A stretch of 6,095 nucleotides of DNA from an uncultured Burkholderiales bacterium (GCA_937925755.1 CALAMX010000031.1:1-6095), one strand, 5' to 3'. Counted from the first letter of the stretch, positions 1-5,394 are shown. Numbers and translations are program-made. The notes: generated by a model not told the origin, from the sequence alone.

Positions 1-155
1 GGGCCGCCGAACTCGCCCGGCGGCAGGCTGATGGCGTGGATCACGACCAGGCGGATCGCCTCGCCGGCGGGACGCGCGTCGCAATTGGGCGAGGGGATGT
101 GTTCGATCCCCTGCACCCAGCCCGCGGCATCCAAGTGCCACCCCACACGCCTCAT
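1..155 (-). CDS. ampD: AmpD, 1,6-anhydro-N-acetylmuramyl-L-alanine amidase (N-terminal fragment)
   Basis: Only the first 51 codons are present; the gene continues past the left edge. The visible protein begins MRRVGWHLDAAGWVQGIEH and then shows SPNCDARP, LVVIHAISLPPGEFGG. The last stretch is the hallmark N-terminal signature of AmpD, in which the histidine (residue 40) of VIHAISLP is expected to be a zinc ligand of the amidase_2 fold. AmpD is a cytoplasmic zinc amidase that removes the peptide from anhydro-muropeptides during cell-wall recycling; in some bacteria its loss induces AmpC beta-lactamase. The ATG at 155 is preceded by a purine-rich GTGAGGGGTGAGG stretch that can serve as ribosome binding site. 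It starts 17 bases after the stop of the thioredoxin-like gene on the same strand, so the two are probably co-transcribed. The catalytic C-terminal part cannot be assessed here. Confidence 0.93.
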   Translation of the reverse strand, partial: MRRVGWHLDAAGWVQGIEHIPSPNCDARPAGEAIRLVVIHAISLPPGEFGG

Positions 156-172
156 GCCTCACCCCTCACCCA

Positions 173-502
173 CTAGGGCTCCTCCTGTGCCGGCGCGGCC
201 AGGGCCCGTTCGATGGTGGCCTGCAATGCGGTGGGGGTCAGCTCGCAATCGAGCCGCGCGTGGTAGCGCCCGTCACGAAACAAAAACAGGGCCGGCAGGT
301 GGAAGACGTCATAGGCACGGGCGAGGGCCTGCGCCTGTTGCACATCGACCCGGTAGAGCCGAGTCCCGGGCGGAACGGCTTGAGGCAAGCGCTGCTCGAC
401 GTGGCGACAAGTGCCGCAGGTGGGGCTCGTGAACAGTACCAAGCTCACGCCGGCGGACTGCGCCAGTCTCTGATGCAGATTGAACTCGTCGAGGACCTCC
501 AT
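173..502 (-). CDS. Small thioredoxin-fold protein with CGTC active site
   Basis: This is a 109-residue protein of the usual single-domain thioredoxin size. It shows the fold in order: a beta strand SLVLFTSPTC (20-29), the redox motif C29-G-T-C32, a second strand RLYRVDVQQ (48-56), the cis-proline loop FHLPALFLF (Pro70), and a C-terminal helix (about 89-103). The CGTC motif replaces the CGPC of classical thioredoxin, so it may be a thiol-disulfide oxidoreductase with shifted redox potential. No signal peptide is visible, so it is probably cytoplasmic. The open frame runs upstream to 907, but that part is the repeat element. I chose ATG 502 because the thioredoxin fold begins there (MEVLDEFNLHQ) and GAGGC lies 11 bases upstream; an in-frame TTG 18 bases further up is an alternative. 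It is followed closely by ampD. Substrate unknown; a link to AmpD is suggested only by position. Confidence 0.85.
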   Translation of the reverse strand: MEVLDEFNLHQRLAQSAGVSLVLFTSPTCGTCRHVEQRLPQAVPPGTRLYRVDVQQAQALARAYDVFHLPALFLFRDGRYHARLDCELTPTALQATIERALAAPAQEEP

Positions 503-550
503 GCCGGGATTTTGCCTCAATTTACCCGGATGGGCTGATAGAATGCCGAC

Positions 551-577
551 CCTTGAACCTAAAAACCGCAGTTGAAC
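551..577 (+). repeat. Left terminal inverted repeat of the MITE-like element
   Basis: It begins CCTTGAACCTAAAA and its reverse complement recurs at 1086-1112 with two mismatches (positions 15 and 26 of 27). The inner end overlaps a second palindrome, TTGAAC 572-577 with GTTCAA 592-597, which encloses the hairpin GCCC-GAA-GGGC at 580-590. The outer edge lies 48 bases upstream of the thioredoxin-like start codon, so it may contribute to that gene's promoter region. Confidence 0.8.
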
Positions 578-800
578 GGGCCCGAAGGGCGGTTCAAGCG
601 GGTGTCTGGCTTGACACGACGACGCCGCAGGGCGACCGCGACGGGCGAAGCAGGGGCCCCTTCTGGGGATGCGACCCCGTCGCGGGATGCTGGCGCCCCA
701 CCCGCGGTCGCCGGCATCCCCTGCGCTGGCCGATCCCCGCTTGCGCGGGGCCCCTCGGCCGACGCTGCGGGGCGCCCCCCCTGCAAGGGGGAGCGAAAAC

Positions 801-902
801 GAGCCTGGTATACTCACCAAAAGACCGGGCGAGTTTCGTCGCAGACAAAATGAGCCCGGTAGACTTTCCACACGACCGGGCGAGTTTCGTCGCAGACACA
901 AA
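801..902. repeat. Tandem duplication, two copies of a 51-bp unit
   Basis: Unit 1 is 801-851 and unit 2 is 852-902. The second half of each unit (GACCGGGCGAGTTTCGTCGC and following bases) is identical, while the first half carries scattered substitutions. Each unit contains its own inverted repeat: GCCTGGT 803-809 with ACCGGGC 824-830 (one wobble) in unit 1, and a perfect GCCCGGT 854-860 with ACCGGGC 875-881 in unit 2. Fifty-one bases is 17 codons, so any open frame through it repeats in phase (on the minus strand it reads LRRNSPG twice). The palindromic structure argues for a DNA or RNA repeat and against a coding repeat. Confidence 0.8.
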
Positions 903-1085
903 GCCAAGCACCCGCTTGGGCCGCATAAGCCCGCAGGGCGCAGGACAGCACGCAGTGCGGGTCCCGAGCGCAGCGAGGGATGGGCCGAAGGCCCACAAAG
1001 CGGGTTGTTGCGGGTTCACCCTGCGGGTGAGTCGTATCGAGACCACATCCTTCAATGGATTCATGACGTTGCAACACAAAAAAGC

Positions 1086-1112
1086 GGTCAACTGCGGCTT
1101 TTAGGTTCAAGG
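1086..1112 (-). repeat. Right terminal inverted repeat of the MITE-like element
   Basis: This is the inverted partner of 551-577, ending CTTTTAGGTTCAAGG on the plus strand. Sequence similarity between the two ends stops at 1112 (the base outside the left copy is C and outside the right copy is A), which defines the element boundary. No direct repeat of host sequence is evident outside the two ends. Confidence 0.8.
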
Positions 1113-1401
1113 ATTCTGGATGGCGCCCTTCCTGAGGCTGCTGGGCGACCTCATCTAGGTGGAGCGTCAGGTGGGGGAGAGGATGCGCTTTCATTTCACC
1201 CTACGTGACATCCCTAGGGCGTAGCCACGGAAAACACCCACTTGACCGCCGCGCTTTAGGGCGCCTCTCAACGGGGGTGTGCAGCAGACGCCTCAGTCTT
1301 TTCTCAGGACGAGGGATGCGCCGACCAAACAGGCCGCACCACGCCTTCAGCAGGTGGGGTAAGAGGGTCCGCGCACGGGACGGCCGAGCCTGCACGCTAG
1401 A
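1113..1401. other. Intergenic region without a recognisable gene
   Basis: This stretch lies between the right end of the repeat element and the zwf stop codon. Short open frames of 64-66 codons exist on both strands over 1201-1405, but they overlap each other, show no family motifs and lack convincing ribosome binding sites. A short plus-strand reading around 1120-1158 (MAPFLRLLGDLI then stop) has protein-like composition and could be a remnant, but it is too short to assign. The only structure I can support is the nested stem at 1234-1280. Confidence 0.6.
1234..1280 (-). terminator. Nested stem-loop, candidate terminator of gnd-zwf
   Basis: Three concentric complementary pairs are seen: ACACCC 1234-1239 with GGGTGT 1275-1280, TTGA 1242-1245 with TCAA 1268-1271, and GCGC 1251-1254 with GCGC 1261-1264. 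Read on the minus strand, the stem ends GGGTGTTTTCC, a hairpin followed by only a short T run, about 120 bases after the zwf stop. The weak T-tract and internal mismatches make intrinsic termination uncertain. Confidence 0.4.
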
Positions 1402-2883
1402 TTAGACGTGATTGCGCCATTCGGTGTCCTCCGCGTCGAACAGCCGGTTGGACTCGTATGGCCCCCAGGTACCGGCCGGGTAGGTGTGGATGAATTCCCG
1501 CTCGCTGGCCCAGTATTTCAGGATCGGATCGACCACGCGCCAGGCCCATTCCACCTCGTCGAAGCGGATGAACAGCGTACGATCCCCTTCGATCACGTCG
1601 AGTAACAAGGCCTCGTAGGCATCGAGGGGTTGCTCCTCGGGGTTGCGATAGCTGGCGTTGAGCTTGACCACCCTTGTGTCCATCCCCAGACCCGGCTGTT
1701 TGGCGTGCAGCTCCATGTGCATGCACTCGTTGGGCTGTATGGAGAGAATGATCCAGTTGGGCTCCAGGGTCTCTAGCGGCGTCTCGCGGAAGAGCTGCTG
1801 CGGCGGGTGTCTGAGCCGAATGGCGATCATGGAGAGCTGTTCCTTCAGCCGCTTGCCGGTGCGTAGGTAAAAGGGTACGCCGCGCCAGCGCCAGTTGTCG
1901 ATGTAGAACTTGGCGGCCACATAGGTCTCGGTGATGGAGTTGGGCTCCACCCCAGCCTCGTCCTGGTAACCCGGCACCTGCTCACCGCGCACCTGACCGG
2001 CCTTGTACTGGGCGCGGAAGGCGTGGGCGTGCACGGCGCGCTTGGAGATGGGGCGGATGGAACGCAACACCTTGACCTTCTCATCGCGCAAAGCGTCGGC
2101 CTCCAAGGCCGGTGGTGGCTCCATCGCCACCAGGGTCAGCAGCTGCATCAGGTGGTTCTGCAGCATGTCGCGCATGGCACCGGCCTTGTCGTAATAATCG
2201 GCGCGCTTCTCGATGCCGACTTCCTCGGCCACGGTGATCTGCACGTGATCGATGAAATTGCGGTTCCACAGGGGTTCGATCAGGGTGTTGGCGAAGCGGA
2301 AGACCAAGAGGTTTTGCACCGTCTCCTTGCCCATGTAGTGATCGATGCGGAAGATCTGGTCCTCTTCGAAATAGCGGTGCAGCAGCTCGTTGAGCACCTT
2401 CGCCGACTCGAGATCCTCGCCGAAGGGCTTCTCCACGACGATGCGGTGCAGACCGCGCGGCTTCGACAGTCCTACCGCATCCAGATTCTTGATCACCGGC
2501 GGGAAGTCATTGGGCTTGATCGCCAGGTAAAACACGATGTTGGAGCAGGCCCCCAGTTTTGGCTTGCCCAACAGGGTCTTGAGGCGGGCGTAGGACTCCG
2601 GGTCGTGCAGCTCGCCGCGCAGGTAATCGAAACGCTGGACGAAGCGCTCCAGTGCCTCGCCGTCGGCCTTGACCCGGCCAGCCAGCACCTCCTTGACATA
2701 GGCGCGCCAGGCAGCGTCGTCCCATTCGCGTCGGGCGAAGGCGATGAAATTGATCGCCTCGGGCAGGCGACCGGCCTGATCCAAGCGGAATAGGGCCGGC
2801 AGCAGCTTGGTGGTGGAGAGGTTGCCCGTAGCACCGAAGATGACGAAATTGCAGGGCGGCAGAGGCATTTCCTGATCAATCAT
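1402..2883 (-). CDS. zwf: Glucose-6-phosphate 1-dehydrogenase
   Basis: This 493-residue protein is full length for the family. It oxidises glucose 6-phosphate to 6-phosphogluconolactone with reduction of NADP, the entry step of the oxidative pentose phosphate (and Entner-Doudoroff) route in the cytoplasm. The N-terminal Rossmann dinucleotide motif is FGATGNLSTTKLLPAL (16-31), in the form GATGNL where GASGDL is more usual. VVEKPFG is at 149-155. The family signature RIDHYMGKE (179-187) carries the phosphate-binding His182 and Lys186. The general-base histidine is expected at His244 in QNHLMQ, and a conserved YLRTGKRL segment follows in the C-terminal domain. ATG 2883 is preceded by AAGGGGGGCGACC, a good ribosome binding site. 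It lies 36 bases after the gnd stop, consistent with one transcript gnd-zwf. No 6-phosphogluconolactonase gene is seen next to it. Confidence 0.97.
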   Translation of the reverse strand: MIDQEMPLPPCNFVIFGATGNLSTTKLLPALFRLDQAGRLPEAINFIAFARREWDDAAWRAYVKEVLAGRVKADGEALERFVQRFDYLRGELHDPESYARLKTLLGKPKLGACSNIVFYLAIKPNDFPPVIKNLDAVGLSKPRGLHRIVVEKPFGEDLESAKVLNELLHRYFEEDQIFRIDHYMGKETVQNLLVFRFANTLIEPLWNRNFIDHVQITVAEEVGIEKRADYYDKAGAMRDMLQNHLMQLLTLVAMEPPPALEADALRDEKVKVLRSIRPISKRAVHAHAFRAQYKAGQVRGEQVPGYQDEAGVEPNSITETYVAAKFYIDNWRWRGVPFYLRTGKRLKEQLSMIAIRLRHPPQQLFRETPLETLEPNWIILSIQPNECMHMELHAKQPGLGMDTRVVKLNASYRNPEEQPLDAYEALLLDVIEGDRTLFIRFDEVEWAWRVVDPILKYWASEREFIHTYPAGTWGPYESNRLFDAEDTEWRNHV

Positions 2884-2919
2884 GGTCGCCCCCCTTGGTT
2901 GACGCGTAAGCCTTCCCTG

Positions 2920-3861
2920 TCATCCCTGCCCCTCACCAGCGGCCTTCGGCCCCACCTGGACGGCGTGCCCGCCGAAGCCTTTGCGCATCATGGCGAGCAA
3001 CCGGTTGGCGTAGTCGCTGCGGCCCTGACTGGCAAAACGCATCATCAGCGCGAGTGACATCACTGGCGCGGGCATGCCCTGTTCCACTGCCTCCAGGGCA
3101 GTCCAACGACCCTCGCCAGAGTCGGCAACCAAAGGCGCGATCGCCTCCAGCGTCTGGTCCTCGCGCAGAAAATCGGCGGTGAGGTCCAAAAGCCAGGAAC
3201 GCACGACCGAGCCGTGTCGCCACAGCTCGGCAATGGCCGCCAGGTCGAGGCCGAACTCCTGCTTGGCGCGCATGAGCGCGAAGCCCTCGGCGAGGGCCTG
3301 CATCATGCCGTACTCGATGCCGTTGTGGATCATCTTGACGAACTGCCCGGCGCCAGAGGGGCCGGCGTGGAGCCACCCACGGTCGGGCGCCGGGGCCAGG
3401 ATGCGCAGGTAGGGGGCGAGCCGTGCGACCGCCTCGCTCCGACCCCCAGCCATCAGGCAGTAGCCGTTCTCAAGTCCCCAGACCCCCCCCGAGACGCCGA
3501 CGTCGACAAAGTCGATACCGCGGGCTGCAAGCGCTTGCGCGCGCCGCTGGGCGTCCTTGTAGTAACCGTTCGCCCCATCGATGAGGAGGTCACCCGCGCC
3601 GAGCAGGTCGGCGACGGCATCGATGGCCTGTTGCGTGGGCTCTCCGGCCGGGAGCATCAACCAGACCACACGCGGCGCGGCGAGCCCTTGCACCATATCC
3701 TGCAAACTGGTGCAGGCCTCGACGTTCGCCTCTTCCGCCGCGATGCGTTCGGCCACTTCAAAGCTGCGGTTGTAGGCGCGCACCCGTATGCCGCCGCGTG
3801 ACAGACGTCGGGCCATGTTGCCGCCCATGCGCCCAAGGCCATAGAGACCGATCTCCAGCAT
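2920..3861 (-). CDS. gnd: 6-phosphogluconate dehydrogenase, short (about 300-residue) type
   Basis: This 313-residue enzyme catalyses oxidative decarboxylation of 6-phosphogluconate to ribulose 5-phosphate. Its length and the SGGVWGLENGY motif (124-134) place it in the short-form family, not the about 470-residue enteric type. The N-terminal Rossmann motif is GLGRMG (8-13). After the second strand come N31-R32-S33, resembling the NRT that contacts the NADP 2'-phosphate in long enzymes, which hints at NADP use although many short enzymes prefer NAD. The catalytic region FVKMIHNGIEYGMMQ holds Lys176, His179, Asn180 and Glu183. An oddity is DGANGYYKD (95-103), where DGGNSYYKD is usual. I chose ATG 3861 because AGGAGG precedes it by about five bases; the open frame extends eight codons further, but that would place the ribosome binding site inside the gene. 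zwf follows 36 bases downstream. Confidence 0.95.
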   Translation of the reverse strand: MLEIGLYGLGRMGGNMARRLSRGGIRVRAYNRSFEVAERIAAEEANVEACTSLQDMVQGLAAPRVVWLMLPAGEPTQQAIDAVADLLGAGDLLIDGANGYYKDAQRRAQALAARGIDFVDVGVSGGVWGLENGYCLMAGGRSEAVARLAPYLRILAPAPDRGWLHAGPSGAGQFVKMIHNGIEYGMMQALAEGFALMRAKQEFGLDLAAIAELWRHGSVVRSWLLDLTADFLREDQTLEAIAPLVADSGEGRWTALEAVEQGMPAPVMSLALMMRFASQGRSDYANRLLAMMRKGFGGHAVQVGPKAAGEGQG

Positions 3862-3893
3862 AGGCCCTCCTGCTGAGGTTCCCAAGAAGCATT

Positions 3894-3922
3894 ACTATAT
3901 CGGCAGGCGCGGGAAAAAGCTG
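3894..3922 (-). promoter_or_regulatory. Weak candidate promoter for gnd-zwf
   Basis: On the minus strand a TATAGT hexamer (3899-3894) resembles a housekeeping -10 box and would start transcription roughly 25 bases upstream of the gnd start codon. No good -35 hexamer exists at the proper distance (the best 17-bp-spaced candidate is CAGCTT), so an activator or another sigma factor may be needed, or gnd may be read from upstream. It does not match the GGAATAA/GTCT pattern of the sigma cassette. Confidence 0.25.
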
Positions 3923-3945
3923 CACCGCCGGTGGATCCGGGTCAA

Positions 3946-3969
3946 GCCGCCAGCGGCGTATCCGCGGAT
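3946..3969. other. Small palindromes between anti-sigma gene and gnd
   Basis: GCCGC-CA-GCGGC (3946-3957) can form a short hairpin and ATCCGCGGAT (3960-3969) is a self-complementary ten-mer. They lie 25 to 49 bases past the anti-sigma stop. Neither is followed by a T-run on the minus strand, so intrinsic termination is doubtful; a factor-dependent terminator or a protein site upstream of gnd are alternatives. Confidence 0.25.
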
Positions 3970-3994
3970 CGTCGCGTCGCTCGTCAACGGCCGC

Positions 3995-4717
3995 TCAGAC
4001 CTTGATGTAGATCCAGCCCTGCTGCAGGCGGTGTACGATCTCGCCCACGGCAGAATCGACCTGTTTGGTCTCCGGCAACAGGACTACGGTCTTGCCCTCG
4101 CGCTGCAGCCGGGCGATGGTGTTGCCACAGGCGACGAAGGAAAGGTTGGCATGGCGGCGGGCCAGACGGTGGATGCGCTCGCGATAGGGGGTGACGTCCG
4201 CACGCAACATGTCCAGACCGGCGCTGTGTACCACGATCTCCACCTGGCGACGACCTGCGCTTTGCGCCGCCAGTTGCTCGGCCAGCGTCAGGGCGCGGTC
4301 GATGACCGCGGTCTCGCCGCTGTCGACGTGCAGCACCAGCTTGTCGGGGTCTGCCCGTCGGTTGAGCGACACGGGCTGCAAACCGGCCGGTAGCCCTTCG
4401 ATCCGCGCAGGCACAGACAGGCGGTGAAAATGGTCGTTGGCGATCCAGCCCAGCCCCAGGCCACCAGCGAGGATCAGGCCGGCGACCCAGGCCTGGCGCA
4501 GTCCTGCCCGTGTCTGCAGCCGCAGACGGCCTTGGGCGTGGGGTTGCGTGATCGGGTAACTGGTGCGGAGCATCTCCTTGAGCGTGCGCAGCTCACAGAC
4601 CGACGCCTTGATCGCGGGATCCTGCTGCATCAGCCACAGCAGATGCTCACGCTCGGCCGAGGCCAGCTCCCCATCGACGTAGGCGCCCAGAAGTTCATGT
4701 GAGATCGGTTCGTTCAT
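3995..4717 (-). CDS. Membrane anti-sigma factor with C-terminal DsrE-like domain
   Basis: This 240-residue protein appears to have three parts. Residues 1-55 (SHELLGAYVDGELASAEREHL) match the start of anti-sigma domains that clamp ECF sigma factors; the zinc motif HxxxCxxC of the ZAS type is absent, with only Cys41 in the region. A single membrane segment lies at about 77-93 (WVAGLILAGGLGLGWIA), preceded by arginines at 64-74, so the N-terminus should be cytoplasmic and the rest periplasmic. Residues about 125-240 look like a DsrE/DsrF-type sulfurtransferase fold: KLVLHVDSG, EIVVHSAGLDML (160-171), SFVACGNT with Cys197, and the ending LQQGWIYIKV. The start ATG overlaps the sigma stop by four bases (ATGA) behind GGAGGG, indicating translational coupling. 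The likely role is to sequester the adjacent sigma factor and sense a sulfur or redox cue through the DsrE domain; that role is inferred from architecture. Confidence 0.85.
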   Translation of the reverse strand: MNEPISHELLGAYVDGELASAEREHLLWLMQQDPAIKASVCELRTLKEMLRTSYPITQPHAQGRLRLQTRAGLRQAWVAGLILAGGLGLGWIANDHFHRLSVPARIEGLPAGLQPVSLNRRADPDKLVLHVDSGETAVIDRALTLAEQLAAQSAGRRQVEIVVHSAGLDMLRADVTPYRERIHRLARRHANLSFVACGNTIARLQREGKTVVLLPETKQVDSAVGEIVHRLQQGWIYIKV

Positions 4718-5277
4718 TTGACCCTCCGCAACTGGCCAAGCCGGCCGCCCGTCTCCTGCGCCAAGAGCCGTTCCCGCAATGCCTGGCGCGCGCGTGACAG
4801 GCGGCTCATGACCGTGCCCACGGGAACATCCAAAATGCGCGCCACCTCGGCGTAGCTGTATTCCTCCAGATCCACCAGGGTGATGACCTGGCGTTGGGCG
4901 ATGGGTAGGCTGGCGACGGCTGCGCGCACGCGGTCGGTGGTCTGGCGCGACTCGTAAAGCCCTTCCGGACCGGGAGCGAGGTCGAGAACGACGTCGTCAA
5001 GTTCATCGATGTCGCTGAGTTCCTGCCGCGTTCGCAGATGATCGCGCCAGCAATTGTTAAGTATGGCGAATAGCCACGCCCCGAGGGACTCGATCTCGCG
5101 TAGCTGACCACAGCGGGCCAGGGCCTTGGTGATGGCCTCCTGGGTGAGATCCTCGGCAAGATCGGCATCGTGACACCAGGCATAGGCCATGCGGTACAAC
5201 CGCGGGCGCAGGGTCTCGATCTGACGGCAGAGCCGGTTGGGCCAGAGCCCAGACAAAGCAGGGCGCACGGGTGTCAT
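4714..5277 (-). CDS. ECF-family RNA polymerase sigma factor
   Basis: This protein of about 187 residues has the two-domain ECF layout. Sigma-2 is at about 20-84 (LYRMAYAWCHDADLAEDLTQ, then GAWLFAILNNCWRDHLR), and sigma-4 at about 114-170 (SLPIAQRQVITLVDLEEYS, then the helix-turn-helix YAEVARILDVPVGTVMSRLS and RARQALRERL). An acidic linker at 88-99 joins them. It would direct RNA polymerase to a small regulon when freed from the anti-sigma factor encoded immediately downstream. The open frame extends upstream to 5388, but the putative autoregulatory promoter (5300-5328) lies inside that extension, so starts at 5322 or 5388 are unlikely. ATG 5277 directly abuts GGAGG, which is too close for efficient initiation; GTG 5268, nine bases from GGAGG, gives a 184-residue protein and may be the true start. 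Confidence 0.93.
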   Translation of the reverse strand: MTPVRPALSGLWPNRLCRQIETLRPRLYRMAYAWCHDADLAEDLTQEAITKALARCGQLREIESLGAWLFAILNNCWRDHLRTRQELSDIDELDDVVLDLAPGPEGLYESRQTTDRVRAAVASLPIAQRQVITLVDLEEYSYAEVARILDVPVGTVMSRLSRARQALRERLLAQETGGRLGQLRRVK

Positions 5278-5299
5278 CCTCCAGGGTATGCCTCGTTGT

Positions 5300-5328
5300 A
5301 TAGACGCGGCCGACGGCAGCATTATTCC
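5300..5328 (-). promoter_or_regulatory. Putative ECF promoter of the sigma/anti-sigma operon
   Basis: On the minus strand GGAATAA (5328-5322) is followed after exactly 16 bases by GTCTAT (5305-5300). This is the GGAA-type -35 and GTC-type -10 arrangement common for ECF sigma factors. The predicted start of transcription, near 5293, leaves a leader of roughly 16 to 25 bases to the sigma start. The same pattern occurs in the opposite direction at 5366-5394. Confidence 0.7.
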
Positions 5329-5343
5329 ATCCCACGCCTCGGT

Positions 5344-5367
5344 CCATGGGAGTAAATATACCCATGG
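5344..5367. promoter_or_regulatory. Inverted repeat CCATGGG-N10-CCCATGG, possible operator
   Basis: Perfect seven-base arms (5344-5350 and 5361-5367) flank an AT-rich ten-base centre, AGTAAATATA, in otherwise GC-rich DNA. The dyad lies between the two divergent -35 boxes, and its right arm overlaps the first bases of the plus-strand -35. Such a spacing of one helical turn or slightly more fits a dimeric DNA-binding protein, but no candidate regulator is encoded in the window. Confidence 0.45.
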
Positions 5368-5394
5368 AATAAAACGTGCCATCGTCACGTCTCT
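5366..5394 (+). promoter_or_regulatory. Putative ECF promoter of the DsrE-like lipoprotein gene
   Basis: GGAATAA (5366-5372), 16 bases, then GTCTCT (5389-5394). The -35 box, the preceding AT and the 16-base spacer length are the same as those of the sigma operon promoter on the opposite strand. Transcription would begin near 5401, leaving a leader of about 65 bases before the lipoprotein ATG at 5466. Confidence 0.68.

Larger units (their letters stand above)
551..1112. mobile_element. MITE-like non-coding element with terminal inverted repeats
   Basis: The stretch is bounded by 27-bp inverted repeats matching at 25 of 27 positions (551-577 and 1086-1112). Inside, nearly everything can fold. 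Stems seen include 671-675/679-683, 684-695/709-720 (one G-T wobble), 728-733/755-760 enclosing 735-740/745-750, 904-909/914-919, 929-932/936-939, 948-951/955-958, 981-986/990-995 and 1016-1021/1025-1030, plus a 51-bp tandem duplication at 801-902. Several open frames cross it on both strands, but none resembles a protein family and they overlap one another, as expected for GC-rich palindromic DNA. No transposase is encoded, and I found no clear target-site duplication next to the repeats. The best reading is a non-autonomous miniature inverted-repeat element, possibly a composite of several smaller palindromic repeats. Movement is inference from the terminal repeats alone. Confidence 0.55.

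Noticed and set aside
503..560. Housekeeping promoter for the thioredoxin-like gene at the left end of the element
   Set aside because: TTCAAG-like and TATTCT-like hexamers can be picked out on the minus strand, but not at proper 16-18 base spacing, so no promoter is called.
551..602. Target-site duplication flanking the terminal inverted repeats
   Set aside because: The bases outside 551 (ATGCCGAC) and outside 1112 (ATTCTGGA) do not form a direct repeat.
801..902. CRISPR-like array
   Set aside because: There are only two directly adjacent copies with no spacers between them; this is a plain tandem duplication.
503..907. N-terminal extension of the thioredoxin-like open frame (135 codons)
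   Set aside because: It lies within the palindromic repeat element, is low-complexity and internally duplicated, and has no family resemblance; the thioredoxin fold is complete from ATG 502.
553..1208. Overlapping open frames of 75-183 codons on both strands across the MITE-like region
   Set aside because: They overlap in four or more frames, are rich in Arg, Pro, Ala and Gly as expected from GC-rich palindromes, and show no motif or convincing ribosome binding site.
1201..1405. Small open frames on both strands between the repeat element and zwf
   Set aside because: They overlap each other, contain the candidate terminator stem and have no recognisable protein features.
2023..2793. 256-codon plus-strand open frame inside zwf
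   Set aside because: It is antisense to a clearly conserved zwf; the open frame is a by-product of the codon usage of the real gene.
3214..3801. 195-codon plus-strand open frame inside gnd
   Set aside because: It is antisense to the conserved gnd sequence, with no independent family motif or start signal.
4031..4393. 120-codon plus-strand open frame inside the anti-sigma gene
   Set aside because: It is antisense to a protein with clear anti-sigma, membrane and DsrE features.
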